Shown here: in pieces, positions 1-7,998 of the stretch | Numbering within the stretch: the stretch's first letter is position 1 | Layout of the letters: every line of letters begins with the position of its first letter | Assembly: GCA_002345215.1 (NCBI GenBank) | Contig: DDVH01000055.1 | Location: 1-30,337, forward strand | Source: Anaerolineales bacterium UBA2317 | GTDB lineage: Bacteria > Chloroflexota > Anaerolineae > Anaerolineales > Villigracilaceae | Length of the DNA: 30,337 nt | Reading direction: 5' to 3' | Position numbers and translations under genes: made by a program | The notes under the pieces: model-generated | Seen by the model: the letters and a program-made list of their open reading frames with translations, nothing else | Database searches by the model: none | What the model was told of the DNA's origin: nothing

Positions 1-926
1 CCGATAGTAAAAGCGGCAAGCACATTGCTGATATTATGGTCACCACGCAATTGTATTTTTTCTTTAGGTATAATTTCTGTAATTTTTTTACCATCACGAA
101 TATATAAAAATTTATCTTTCAAATACGCGCCATTTAAATCTTTTTGTAATTCAGATAAACTAAACGTAAACAATTTGCCTTTGACTTTATCGCTTAAATT
201 CCACGCACCTGCATTATCAAAACCAAGAATGGCAATATCATCTTTGGATTGAAAATCTAAAATACGTGCTTTGGCTTTGGTATAGGCTTCCATTGTTCCG
301 TGACGGTCTAGATGATTCGGCGTAATGTTCAAAATTACAGCGATGTTTGGCGAAATCGTCATTTGTTCAAGTTGAAAAGAAGATAATTCCAAAATGGCTA
401 AATCATCTTCTTGCATTTCATCCACATAATTAATCAATGGGTCGCCGATGTTTCCGCCTACATACGCCCGCGGACGACGCACCGTAGCCCACGATGTTTT
501 TTTTACAGGCTGCACTTTAATAGCAGACTTTGCCATTTCACCAATTAAAGTTGTGGTTGTGGTTTTTCCAGCCGAGCCTGTAATACCAATCGTTTGGCAT
601 GGAACCACTTCCATGAAAATTTGCGAGTCATTGGAGATTTGAATATCACGTTGAAGTGCTTCTTGCACAATGGGCAAATCTAATGGCACGCCACCAGAAA
701 TACACAGCAAGTCAATTTCATCTAATAATTCAATGGGATGAGAACCTGTCACCCATTTGACCTTAACATTTTTCAAGTCTGCTTGGGCGGAAGATAATGC
801 CTCCGCAGGGCGAGCATCATTCAACGTCACGGATGAAGCGCGTGTTGAGAGCCAACGTGCAAGGGCGAGACCTTGTCGTGCGGCTCCTAAAATCAAAACG
901 CGTTTGTTCATCCAGTAATTTGCCAT
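1..926 (-). CDS. murD: UDP-N-acetylmuramoylalanine--D-glutamate ligase (MurD), C-terminus beyond the window
   Basis: Cytoplasmic ATP-dependent ligase that adds D-glutamate to UDP-MurNAc-L-Ala in peptidoglycan precursor synthesis. About 308 codons are visible. The N-terminus reads MANYWMNKRVLILGAARQG, a Rossmann-like uridine-binding start. The Mur-ligase P-loop GITGSAGKTTTT follows, then the conserved ELSSFQLE and NITPNHLDRHGTM stretches, and the frame is still open at LRGDHNISNVLAAF when the window ends. Only the last part of the central domain and the C-terminal domain are missing. The ATG at 926 lies two bases after the mraY stop; a second in-frame ATG at 911 is possible. The gene is last of the visible dcw operon and is probably translationally coupled to mraY. 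Identification is firm from the combination of P-loop and HLDRHG motifs plus position. Confidence 0.95.
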   Translation of the reverse strand, partial: MANYWMNKRVLILGAARQGLALARWLSTRASSVTLNDARPAEALSSAQADLKNVKVKWVTGSHPIELLDEIDLLCISGGVPLDLPIVQEALQRDIQISNDSQIFMEVVPCQTIGITGSAGKTTTTTLIGEMAKSAIKVQPVKKTSWATVRRPRAYVGGNIGDPLINYVDEMQEDDLAILELSSFQLEQMTISPNIAVILNITPNHLDRHGTMEAYTKAKARILDFQSKDDIAILGFDNAGAWNLSDKVKGKLFTFSLSELQKDLNGAYLKDKFLYIRDGKKITEIIPKEKIQLRGDHNISNVLAAFTI

Positions 927-928
927 GT

Positions 929-1927
929 TTACACTTGCGAAAGTCCTATACCAATCAACGCCGCCATCAAACCGATGAGCCAAAAGCGTTGCACGATTTG
1001 TGTTTCACTCCAGCCGAGTAATTCAAAATGTAAATGGATTGGTGTCATTTTGAAAAAACGTTTGCCATCTGTCCAGCGGAAATATGTAATTTGAATCACA
1101 ACACTTAACATTTCTGCTAATGGAATAATGCCGATGATTAATAAAAGGGGCCATTGACCGGTCATCAACGCAATCACTGCTAACACAGAACCTAATGCCA
1201 TAGAACCAGTATCACCCATAATTAATTGCGCGGGATGAACATTGAACCAAAGAAAACCAAATAATGCACCAACGAGAATAAAACAAAATCTTGCGAGATA
1301 AACTTGCTCTTGCATCAATGCAATGCCACCAAATGCCGCAATTGCTGTTGCAGAAATTAATCCGGCAAGTCCATCTAATCCATCTGTAAAATTAACTGCA
1401 TTTGATTCGGCAACAATAATAAAAGCGGCAATTGGTACATATAACCAACCGATTTCAATTTCAAAGAAAAAGCCGGGCAAATATAAATCGGGTGCATCAA
1501 TGACATATTTCAATACATAGGCAGTGGCTAATGCCAAAACTACTTGCACCATAAATTTTGTGCGTGCGCGCATTCCATCACCTTTGCGCCTGCCATGAAT
1601 ACCTTCCCAATCATCAATTGCTCCGAGAATTGCAAATGCAAACATGACTGCCATTGGTAAAAGAATAGAAGGACCAACCACGCTAGCAGTTAAACCGATA
1701 ATGCCAACTGAGTTGAGCAAACCGCTAAACAAAATCACCGGCAAAATAAACATGATGCCACCCATGGTCGGTGTGCCCATTTTGACGCGATGTGCATCTG
1801 GCTCTTCCACGCGGATAATTTTGCCAATTTTGTAATGACGCAAAATGCGTAACAACGGTCCGCCCCAAATGGCAGTCATCACAAATGCCAAACCTGCCAA
1901 ACTAAGTGAAAGGGCAATATCTCTCAC
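929..1927 (-). CDS. mraY: Phospho-N-acetylmuramoyl-pentapeptide-transferase (MraY)
   Basis: Integral membrane enzyme that transfers phospho-MurNAc-pentapeptide from UDP to undecaprenyl phosphate, giving lipid I. The 332-residue length is usual for the family, and about ten hydrophobic segments run the whole length. Visible family motifs are the aspartate pair in AIDDWEG, the NAVNFTDGLDGLAG loop, MGDTGSMALG, and HLHFELLGW near the C-terminus. It starts with GTG at 1927, and the GTGA overlap with the murF stop (4 bp) supports that start and implies coupled translation. It lies between murF and murD, the standard dcw order. No missing catalytic residue was seen. Confidence 0.97.
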   Translation of the reverse strand: MRDIALSLSLAGLAFVMTAIWGGPLLRILRHYKIGKIIRVEEPDAHRVKMGTPTMGGIMFILPVILFSGLLNSVGIIGLTASVVGPSILLPMAVMFAFAILGAIDDWEGIHGRRKGDGMRARTKFMVQVVLALATAYVLKYVIDAPDLYLPGFFFEIEIGWLYVPIAAFIIVAESNAVNFTDGLDGLAGLISATAIAAFGGIALMQEQVYLARFCFILVGALFGFLWFNVHPAQLIMGDTGSMALGSVLAVIALMTGQWPLLLIIGIIPLAEMLSVVIQITYFRWTDGKRFFKMTPIHLHFELLGWSETQIVQRFWLIGLMAALIGIGLSQV

Positions 1928-3342
1928 GAGCGAACCTCCAATGTAGCGGTGATGCGGTCCATGCGTAAGCCATGCGAACCTTTGATTAATACAGCATCGT
2001 TCGCTGTGAGATTTTTATTTAACCAATCAATAACGGATTCAGATGATTCAAATTCAAAAATGTTTGTAGATTTCATGCCTGCTTTACGCGCCGCTTCAGC
2101 TATGATTTTTGCCCGCGTGCCCAGCGTCAGCAGGATTTTTGCAACCTGAGCAGTTCGCATTCCAACCAATTCATGCCCTTGCTTTTCGTATTGACCCAAC
2201 TCAAGCATATCGCCTAGCACAGCAATTTTTCTGCCATCTAATTCATCTAACAAATTTAATGCGGCTAACATAGACTCAGGAGAAGCATTATACGTGTCAT
2301 CCAAAATCAATGCACCGATGTTACTGCGGACTGCTACGAGTCTTAATTGAGCATGTCCATGTGATAAGCCTTCTAAAATTTCTTGCCATGTGAGTCCATC
2401 ATTTAATCCAACTGATGCGGCTCTTAAAGCTGTATGCACAGAATGACGACCAATCATTGGCACGCGGGTATGCAAAACTTCTTTTTTGTAATGAAAACGA
2501 AAACGGATTCCGTCTAGACCTAAGCCTTCAATCTGGTCAGCCCATAAATCGGCTTCGGGAGATAAACCATAAAAGAAAATTTTTGCTTTGGTTTTCTCTT
2601 CCATTTTGCGAACCCATGGGTCATCAAAATTTAAAATCGCTACGCCATTTTCTGGAAGTGATTGTGGTAATTCGCTTTTTCCTCTAAAGATAGCTTCTTG
2701 TGAACCTGCACGTTCAGCATGGACTGTACCTACATTCGATACAACACCAATATGAGGAAGGGCAATATCGCATAAAAATTGAATCTCACCCGGCACATAA
2801 AATCCCATTTCTAGTACAGCGCGTTCATAACCAGCACCAAGTTTCAAAATGGTTAAGGGCAAACCGATTTCATTATTCAAATTGCCCGGGCTTTTGAGTG
2901 TGCGATATTTCATTCCAAGCACTTCGGCGACCATTTCTTTAGTAGTGGATTTGCCAACACTGCCGGTGATGCCGATAACTTTCAAATCTAATTTTCTGCG
3001 CCAAAAGCGTGCGATTTGTTGTAAAGCGGATAAGGTATTGTCTACGCGCAGGCATAATGGAGAATCAAAGCGTAGGCTTGAATCAAATTGAACATTGCCG
3101 CGCAGGTCGAAGGTTGAGAATGAGGCGTTCACGTCTTTTTGAATTAAAGCAAAAGATGCCCCCCGCTTAAATGCATCTTGGATGAAGTCATGTCCATCTA
3201 CTTTTTCGCCGGGCATTGCTACAAATAACGAACCCGGAATCACTTGGCGTGAATCAATTGCCGCTTCGGTAATCACAGCGTTTGCATTCGCAGGGCGAAT
3301 TGTGGTTAAGGCTTCAAGAACATCGGCAAGAGTTAATAACAT
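1924..3342 (-). CDS. murF: UDP-N-acetylmuramoyl-tripeptide--D-alanyl-D-alanine ligase (MurF)
   Basis: Cytoplasmic ligase that adds D-Ala-D-Ala to the UDP-MurNAc-tripeptide. The P-loop GITGSVGKSTTKE lies near residues 125-138, followed by LKSPGNLNNEIGLPLT, AVLEMG, the DDTYNASPESM motif and the C-terminal AVLGDMLELG and VLIKGSHGLRMDR stretches. I chose the ATG at 3342 (MLLTLADVLEAL), one base after the ftsI stop. The frame also extends to a TTG at 3357, but that start would overlap ftsI and has no clear ribosome site. Residues around 75-100 form a somewhat unusual spacer with a repeated FDS before the central domain. The operon position between the PBP gene and mraY is typical. Confidence 0.96.
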   Translation of the reverse strand: MLLTLADVLEALTTIRPANANAVITEAAIDSRQVIPGSLFVAMPGEKVDGHDFIQDAFKRGASFALIQKDVNASFSTFDLRGNVQFDSSLRFDSPLCLRVDNTLSALQQIARFWRRKLDLKVIGITGSVGKSTTKEMVAEVLGMKYRTLKSPGNLNNEIGLPLTILKLGAGYERAVLEMGFYVPGEIQFLCDIALPHIGVVSNVGTVHAERAGSQEAIFRGKSELPQSLPENGVAILNFDDPWVRKMEEKTKAKIFFYGLSPEADLWADQIEGLGLDGIRFRFHYKKEVLHTRVPMIGRHSVHTALRAASVGLNDGLTWQEILEGLSHGHAQLRLVAVRSNIGALILDDTYNASPESMLAALNLLDELDGRKIAVLGDMLELGQYEKQGHELVGMRTAQVAKILLTLGTRAKIIAEAARKAGMKSTNIFEFESSESVIDWLNKNLTANDAVLIKGSHGLRMDRITATLEVRS

Positions 3343-3343
3343 G

Positions 3344-5092
3344 TTATTGTGAGGCAATTTGTTGACGAATAAAATCTGGCGGAATGTCTAATAAGATAAC
3401 CGTCTTTTGTGCCATTTCTGAAAAAACGGGAGCCGCAGTTTCAGAACCCCAAGGTGATGTGGTTGGTCTTTCAAGCCAAACATAAATCATAAATTGTGGG
3501 TCATCCACAGGTCCCCAACCGATGAATGAAGCATTGGTTTGTGTACCATCATAAAAACCGTTGACTGGAATTTGAGCCGTACCTGTTTTACCAGCCACGC
3601 GATACCCCGGAACAAGTGCTAACGATGATTCTGATTCAAGTGAAACCGCTAACATTTCAGTTAATGTATCGGCTGTTTGAGTAGAAATTGGTGAACCAGA
3701 AAATTGAGCAGGTACATCGTATTGACGACCATCGCGCACCATTGCATATAAAACATGCGGTGTGACCATGCGTCCATCATTTGCAACTGCTGAAACTGCC
3801 GCCATCATTTGAATCGGAGTGACAGCTACACCTTGACCAAATGAATTTGTACCCAAGTCCACAGGATACCAATCCGCATCACCCGGGACTTTCAACCTGC
3901 CCGCTGATTCCCCAGCCAAATCTACGCCTGTGAGATGACCTAGTCCAAACGCATCCATGTAGTTATAAAAATTAGTCGCACCCATTTGAGTGGATAAGTT
4001 CACCATACACACATTCAATGAATGTTGTAAACAACCAATCATATTTTGTATGCCCCAAGGGTTTCTATCCCAATTTTGAATCGTAACACCACCAATCAAA
4101 ACAGAACCTGTATCTAAATAAGTTGTATTGGGTGTGACGGTATTTGTATCTAACGCCGCCGCCATGGTTAAAATTTTCAGAACAGAACCCGGTTCATATG
4201 TTTTTGAAATCACTGGATTAAATTCAGTAGCGTTGTTATAGACTGTGCCATAATTCCAAAAGTTATTCAAATCCATGCGGCGCGAAACTGCCATAGCCAA
4301 TAATTCGCCATTTTGCGGATTCATAATCACAATCGTGCCATCTTGCGCACCATACTCAAGCAAAGCATTATCTAAAATATCTTCCGCGGCGGCTTGTAAA
4401 TCACGATTGATGGTGAGAATCATGGTCGTACCATCCGGCACGCGTGGAATTTCGTAAGCCTTGTTCGGGTCTGTGGGGATTAAAACTGTGACTGGATTCC
4501 CTGCCAACAAATTATCATAATTTTCTTCAATGCCAAAATAGCCTTTGCCTTCACGATTGACAAAGCCGAGAATGTTAGAAGCCAAAGCATTTTCTGGGTA
4601 ACTGCGTTGTGGATGTGCTTTAAATTGCAAACCTGTTAAACCGCCCAATCCACTTGTACCGGCTTGTTCTTGCAAAGCACGTTTTAATTCTTGTAAATTC
4701 AAAGCTTTTTGTGCATCAACAAAATCTGCCAAAACGAGATATGAAATTCCTTCCGGCGGATTTTGAATGACGTTCATCAAATTGTCATAATTCAAACCCA
4801 ATTCACGGCTGACAGCAAAGGCAATGGCGTGAGGGTCTGTTACCGTATTTAAATCTACTCCAATTTCATAAACCGTTTTTTGACCCGCTAACAAACGACC
4901 ATTGCGGTCATAAATCTCACCGCGATTTGGATAAAACGTCTTCCACTCATAAGCATAATTTTCTGCTTGTTGACGAAAGACAGCCGCTTCAGGGCTATTT
5001 TGAATGCGCGTCAATTGCACAACGATTCCTAATGCGATGAGCAACATCGCACCAGCCAATACTTGTACGCGACGCGCATACTGACTTCTCAT
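3344..5092 (-). CDS. ftsI: Class B penicillin-binding protein, FtsI/PBP2-like septal transpeptidase
   Basis: Membrane-anchored DD-transpeptidase that cross-links septal peptidoglycan and is the target of beta-lactams. One N-terminal membrane segment spans about residues 10-28, then comes the class B pedestal motif PNRGEIYDRNGRLLA (about 55-69). The transpeptidase domain carries the catalytic SVLK (Ser303-Lys306), the SLN triad (358-360) and KTGT (502-505). No PASTA domain follows at the C-terminus, so the protein resembles the plain FtsI type. At 582 residues it has normal length. The ATG at 5092 shares one base with the stop of the FtsL-like gene (TAATG), which indicates tight coupling. Confidence 0.95.
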   Translation of the reverse strand: MRSQYARRVQVLAGAMLLIALGIVVQLTRIQNSPEAAVFRQQAENYAYEWKTFYPNRGEIYDRNGRLLAGQKTVYEIGVDLNTVTDPHAIAFAVSRELGLNYDNLMNVIQNPPEGISYLVLADFVDAQKALNLQELKRALQEQAGTSGLGGLTGLQFKAHPQRSYPENALASNILGFVNREGKGYFGIEENYDNLLAGNPVTVLIPTDPNKAYEIPRVPDGTTMILTINRDLQAAAEDILDNALLEYGAQDGTIVIMNPQNGELLAMAVSRRMDLNNFWNYGTVYNNATEFNPVISKTYEPGSVLKILTMAAALDTNTVTPNTTYLDTGSVLIGGVTIQNWDRNPWGIQNMIGCLQHSLNVCMVNLSTQMGATNFYNYMDAFGLGHLTGVDLAGESAGRLKVPGDADWYPVDLGTNSFGQGVAVTPIQMMAAVSAVANDGRMVTPHVLYAMVRDGRQYDVPAQFSGSPISTQTADTLTEMLAVSLESESSLALVPGYRVAGKTGTAQIPVNGFYDGTQTNASFIGWGPVDDPQFMIYVWLERPTTSPWGSETAAPVFSEMAQKTVILLDIPPDFIRQQIASQ

Positions 5093-5553
5093 TACTGAAT
5101 TCTCCGTGAAGAAATGCGTTCATCTAACCAATCTAATAATGATTGATTGTATTCTGGCGGAATAGTCAATGCACTTAATTGTGGCGCAGTATTAGACGAG
5201 AGATTAAGAGGTTGTGGTGCCACATAGCCTGGCACAATCAAATATTCCAAATCTTCTGGTTGAATTGGACGAAAGCCTAATTCACGTGCGCGCGTTTCAA
5301 ACGCAACCGAAGAAGTGAGTGAAGCAAGTTGAGTTTGTAAGTCACTGCTGGCTTGTTGACTGATAGCAATTGCATTCATCAAATCTTGAATTTCACGCCC
5401 AGCAATGGCAGTGCGTGATGTCACATTCAAATACAACGCCGCTACCATTGCTAAAATAACAACGAGCAACAAAGCATTCCCAATCCATTGGCGTTGAATT
5501 CTCCATGGAGCGATGCGATAAGCATGAATAAGATTGATATTTGGTATGTTCAT
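5092..5553 (-). CDS. FtsL/DivIC-like cell division protein
   Basis: A 153-residue bitopic protein with a short cytoplasmic N-terminus, one membrane segment at about residues 25-43, and an extracytoplasmic helical stretch (about 47-85) with heptad-like hydrophobic spacing. The sequence ARELGFRPIQPEDLEYLIVP follows, which resembles the end of FtsL/DivIC coiled coils. The tail (about 110-150) is proline- and serine-rich. Its place between rsmH and the septal transpeptidase gene is exactly that of ftsL, whose product links FtsQ/DivIB to FtsW-FtsI. Sequence conservation in this family is weak, so the assignment relies mainly on topology and position. The start ATG overlaps the rsmH stop by 4 bp (ATGA). 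Confidence 0.8.
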   Translation of the reverse strand: MNIPNINLIHAYRIAPWRIQRQWIGNALLLVVILAMVAALYLNVTSRTAIAGREIQDLMNAIAISQQASSDLQTQLASLTSSVAFETRARELGFRPIQPEDLEYLIVPGYVAPQPLNLSSNTAPQLSALTIPPEYNQSLLDWLDERISSRRIQ

Positions 5554-6461
5554 AATTTTTCTACTACTCTCAACTTTGCACTTCTGGCTCGCGGATTTTC
5601 TTTCATCTCTTCTTCTGTCGGCGTAATCGGTTTTTTATTTATCAATTTCACAATTGCCTTGCGTTCTTGCTCATAAATCTTTTCATAAGGCGGATTTATT
5701 AATTCCTTGCTCTGCTCTCGAAAATAATCTTTGACGATGCGGTCTTCGAGTGAATGAAACGAAATCACTGCGCATCTTCCTCCGACGTTGAGGCTTGCTA
5801 CTGCTTGCGGAAGCGTTTTCTCCACTGCGGCTAATTCATCGTTCACGACGATTCTCAAAGCCTGAAACGTTTGCGTGGCTGGATGAGTCTTGTCGCCTCG
5901 GCGTGGAGATGCTTTCTGAATTACAGCAACCAACTGTCCCGTAGTGTGAAGCGGTCTGTTCATCACGATGGCTTTGGCAATTTTTTTTGCATCTCTATCT
6001 TCGCCATATTTAAAAATCATGTCGGCTAATTCCTTTTCATCAAAGGTGTTGATGATTTCATCAGCACTCATCACGGCATTGATTCCAAATCTCATATCGA
6101 GTGGACCATCTTGCATGAATGAAAATCCGCGTTCGGGGTTATCAAACTGCATAGACGATGCGCCTAAATCCAAAACGATTCCATCAATTGAGTTCCATTG
6201 CAATTTTTGTAATTGCTCACTCAATGTGATGTGGGAGGCTTGCACGAGATGAATGCGATGTTCGTAAGGAGCCAAGGTCTCACGAGCAATCGCCAAAGCA
6301 TTTGAGTCAACATCAAAACCAAGCAAATACCCATCCGGCGCGCAAGCCTCCAAAATTCCGCGAGCGTGCCCGCCCGCGCCTAAAGTACCATCTACATAAC
6401 GCCCACCATTTCGGGGTTGCAGAGCGTGTATAATTTCTTGGTAAAGTACAGGTTTATGCAC
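5550..6461 (-). CDS. rsmH: 16S rRNA (cytosine(1402)-N4)-methyltransferase (RsmH/MraW)
   Basis: SAM-dependent methyltransferase that modifies C1402 in the ribosomal P site. Visible motifs are PVLYQEII at the N-terminus, the SAM-binding YVDGTLGAGGHARGIL, GIVLDLGASSMQFDNPERGFSF, DMRF, GRCAVISFHSLEDRIVK, and the C-terminal NPRARSAKLRVVEK. I prefer the GTG at 6461, giving the family-like start MHKPVLYQ; an in-frame TTG at 6467 adds two residues. Neither start has a recognisable Shine-Dalgarno site, and both lie at the edge of an AT-rich heptamer repeat and inverted repeat (6463-6500), so initiation may depend on mraZ translation. Length is normal for the family. Confidence 0.96.
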   Translation of the reverse strand: MHKPVLYQEIIHALQPRNGGRYVDGTLGAGGHARGILEACAPDGYLLGFDVDSNALAIARETLAPYEHRIHLVQASHITLSEQLQKLQWNSIDGIVLDLGASSMQFDNPERGFSFMQDGPLDMRFGINAVMSADEIINTFDEKELADMIFKYGEDRDAKKIAKAIVMNRPLHTTGQLVAVIQKASPRRGDKTHPATQTFQALRIVVNDELAAVEKTLPQAVASLNVGGRCAVISFHSLEDRIVKDYFREQSKELINPPYEKIYEQERKAIVKLINKKPITPTEEEMKENPRARSAKLRVVEKL

Positions 6462-6462
6462 T

Positions 6463-6500
6463 AGCAATTGACAATTGACAATTATTAATTATCAATTGCT
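6463..6500. repeat. Five AATTRAY-like heptamers forming an inverted repeat at the mraZ-rsmH junction
   Basis: Read on the plus strand, AATTGAC, AATTGAC, AATTATT, AATTATC and AATTGCT follow each other in exact 7-base phase. The outer parts AGCAATTGA and TCAATTGCT are also inverted copies, so the mRNA could form an AU-rich hairpin. The element covers the mraZ stop codon and ends at the rsmH start, the only sizeable gap in an otherwise overlapping operon. Confidence 0.75.
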
Positions 6501-6935
6501 CTTCGATAAATCTAATGTTGAGAAGCGGGCATTGTTGGCTTCAGTATTTTGTAGTTCGGTCATTTGCTCATTCCAAAGAGTAGGCGTCCAAACTTCAAAA
6601 TATTCGCCCTGCCCTGCTACAATGAGTTCGCCGTTTTCAATGCCCAAAAAGGCGCGTAAGTTCTGTGGAACTAAAATGCGCCCGACTTTGTCAGCTTCGA
6701 TTGGATAGGCATTGGAAAGAATCAAACGGCGGAGTAAGCGAGCAGTTGGGTCGGCAAGGTTCATGGCTTCAATGCGCTCATACACTTGTTTGAAGTATGT
6801 CTCGGTCATTACCATGAGGCATTTATCAAAACCCTGCGTGATGAAAGCACCGCCTTCCAGCAACTCACGGAAGCGCGCTGGTATCATCAGGCGACCCTTA
6901 TCATCGAGGTTGTGCTGGAAGTGACCTAAGAACAT
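6492..6935 (-). CDS. mraZ: Transcriptional regulator MraZ, first gene of the dcw operon
   Basis: A 147-residue protein with two SpoVT/AbrB-like swapped-hairpin units, each with the family signature: DDKGRLMIPARFRE (about 11-24) and DKVGRILVPQNLR (about 81-93). MraZ forms ring-shaped oligomers that bind short direct repeats upstream of its own operon and represses (or in some species activates) it. The upstream DNA has the matching operator: three GTGGTA boxes 10 bp apart (6997-7022). The ATG at 6935 gives the canonical MFLGHFQHNLD start; the purine-rich AAAAGGA upstream is rather far (about 12 bases). A C-terminal tail (about 125-147) extends a little beyond the second unit. Confidence 0.96.
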   Translation of the reverse strand: MFLGHFQHNLDDKGRLMIPARFRELLEGGAFITQGFDKCLMVMTETYFKQVYERIEAMNLADPTARLLRRLILSNAYPIEADKVGRILVPQNLRAFLGIENGELIVAGQGEYFEVWTPTLWNEQMTELQNTEANNARFSTLDLSKSN

Positions 6936-6961
6936 TTGTGCTACTTATCCTTTTAATGCAC

Positions 6962-6984
6962 GAACGCCGAACCATTCGGCGTTC
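6962..6984. repeat. Perfect 10-bp hairpin in the mraZ leader
   Basis: The arms GAACGCCGAA and TTCGGCGTTC are perfect inverted copies around a 3-base loop. The element lies between the MraZ boxes and the mraZ ATG, inside the predicted 5' untranslated region. No T-run follows on either strand, so it is not an ordinary intrinsic terminator. It may stabilise the leader or take part in attenuation. Confidence 0.7.
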
Positions 6985-6996
6985 CTGTGTGGCGTT

Positions 6997-7022
6997 TACC
7001 ACTTTCTACCACTTCTTACCAC
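6997..7022 (-). promoter_or_regulatory. MraZ operator: three GTGGTA boxes with 10-bp period
   Basis: On the minus strand GTGGTAAGAA, GTGGTAGAAA and GTGGTAAAC follow one another, with the GTGGTA cores at 7022-7017, 7012-7007 and 7002-6997. Arrays of TGGN-type direct repeats at 10-bp spacing are the known MraZ target in several bacteria. The boxes start directly after the -10 hexamer and cover the expected transcription start, a position that favours repression. Confidence 0.85.
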
Positions 7023-7050
7023 ATTATACGCTTTTTGACCGAAAAAGCAA
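7023..7050 (-). promoter_or_regulatory. dcw operon promoter
   Basis: A perfect TATAAT lies at 7028-7023 on the minus strand, with a weaker -35 candidate TTGCTT at 7050-7045 and a 16-base spacer. The predicted transcription start falls among the MraZ boxes, roughly 80 bases before the mraZ ATG. Confidence 0.7.
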
Positions 7051-7106
7051 GTGGTAAGAGGGGTTTTCTCACCTTACAAAGGCGTTACTTTGGTCATATA
7101 TTCACT

Positions 7107-7997
7107 ATGAATCCCTCCCCTTCTTTTAAACTGCTCGAAGCCACCCACTGGCAAGATTATGAATTGCTTGATTCAGGGGATGGACTGAAACTTGAACGCT
7201 TTGGCAAGTACATTTTTTCACGCCCCGAATCACAAGCCATGTGGAGTCGGGCGTTAAATGCGTCAGAGTGGCAAAATGCTCACGCGGTGTTTCAGCCTAC
7301 AGGCGAAGAAAGCGGCGGTCATTGGGAGTTTAAGAAAAAGGTCGAAGAGAAATGGTCAATGAATTATCGGGATTTAAAATTCTGGGCAATGACGACGCCA
7401 GGTCGTCACCTCGGGGTTTTCCCCGAAGTCGCCTCTCATTGGGACTTTATGGCTGATTCAATTCGTCAACAGACGACTAGCCCCAACATTCTTAATCTGT
7501 TTGGCTACACTGGCTTGGCGAGTTTAGCCGCCGCATCGGCTGGAGCATCTGTGACGCATGTGGATGCATCCAAAAAATCAGTGGCATGGGCACGTGAGAA
7601 TCAGGAATTATCTGGTTTGAGTGACAAGCCAATTCGTTGGATTGTGGAAGATGCGGTGAAGTATGTGCAACGCGAAATAAAACGCGGAGTCAAATATGAT
7701 GGCATCATTTTAGACCCGCCCAAGTTTGGGCGTGGACCAAAAGGCGAAGTTTGGGAAGTGTATAAATCATTGCCAAGTTTGTTAGAAATGTGCCGACAGT
7801 GTTTGAGCAATAACCCTTTATTTGTGATTGTGACAGTCTATGCAGTGCGTGCTTCTGCGATTCACGTCGCCCAAGCCGTGGATGAGATGATGAAAAAATA
7901 TAAAGGGGATGTTGAAAGTGGTGAATTGGTGACACGCGAAAAAAGTGCAAATCGCTTGTTGTCGCAGGCGGTGTATGCGAGATGGTCAAGTAAGTAA
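7107..7997 (+). CDS. Class I SAM-dependent methyltransferase, RlmI/RlmK-like (COG1092 type)
   Basis: A 296-residue Rossmann-fold methyltransferase. Motif I reads NILNLFGYTGLASLAAASAGAS (about 127-148), then HVDASKKSVAWARENQ, then the DPPKFGRGP motif (about 203-211) characteristic of the RlmI/RlmK/TrmA-like RNA m5C/m2G enzymes. The N-terminal part is shorter than in E. coli RlmI, with no obvious PUA domain, so the substrate is uncertain; a 23S rRNA base is the first guess. I chose the ATG at 7107 because the upstream frame runs into the mraZ promoter. TATATT sits four bases before this ATG, so a very short leader is possible. The gene is divergent from mraZ and ends one base from the convergent restriction gene. 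Confidence 0.85.
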   Translation: MNPSPSFKLLEATHWQDYELLDSGDGLKLERFGKYIFSRPESQAMWSRALNASEWQNAHAVFQPTGEESGGHWEFKKKVEEKWSMNYRDLKFWAMTTPGRHLGVFPEVASHWDFMADSIRQQTTSPNILNLFGYTGLASLAAASAGASVTHVDASKKSVAWARENQELSGLSDKPIRWIVEDAVKYVQREIKRGVKYDGIILDPPKFGRGPKGEVWEVYKSLPSLLEMCRQCLSNNPLFVIVTVYAVRASAIHVAQAVDEMMKKYKGDVESGELVTREKSANRLLSQAVYARWSSK

Positions 7998-7998
7998 A

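Noticed and set aside
6987..7106. 40-codon N-terminal extension of the RlmI-like gene
   Set aside because: It crosses the dcw promoter and MraZ boxes and shows no protein-like conservation; the ATG at 7107 is preferred.
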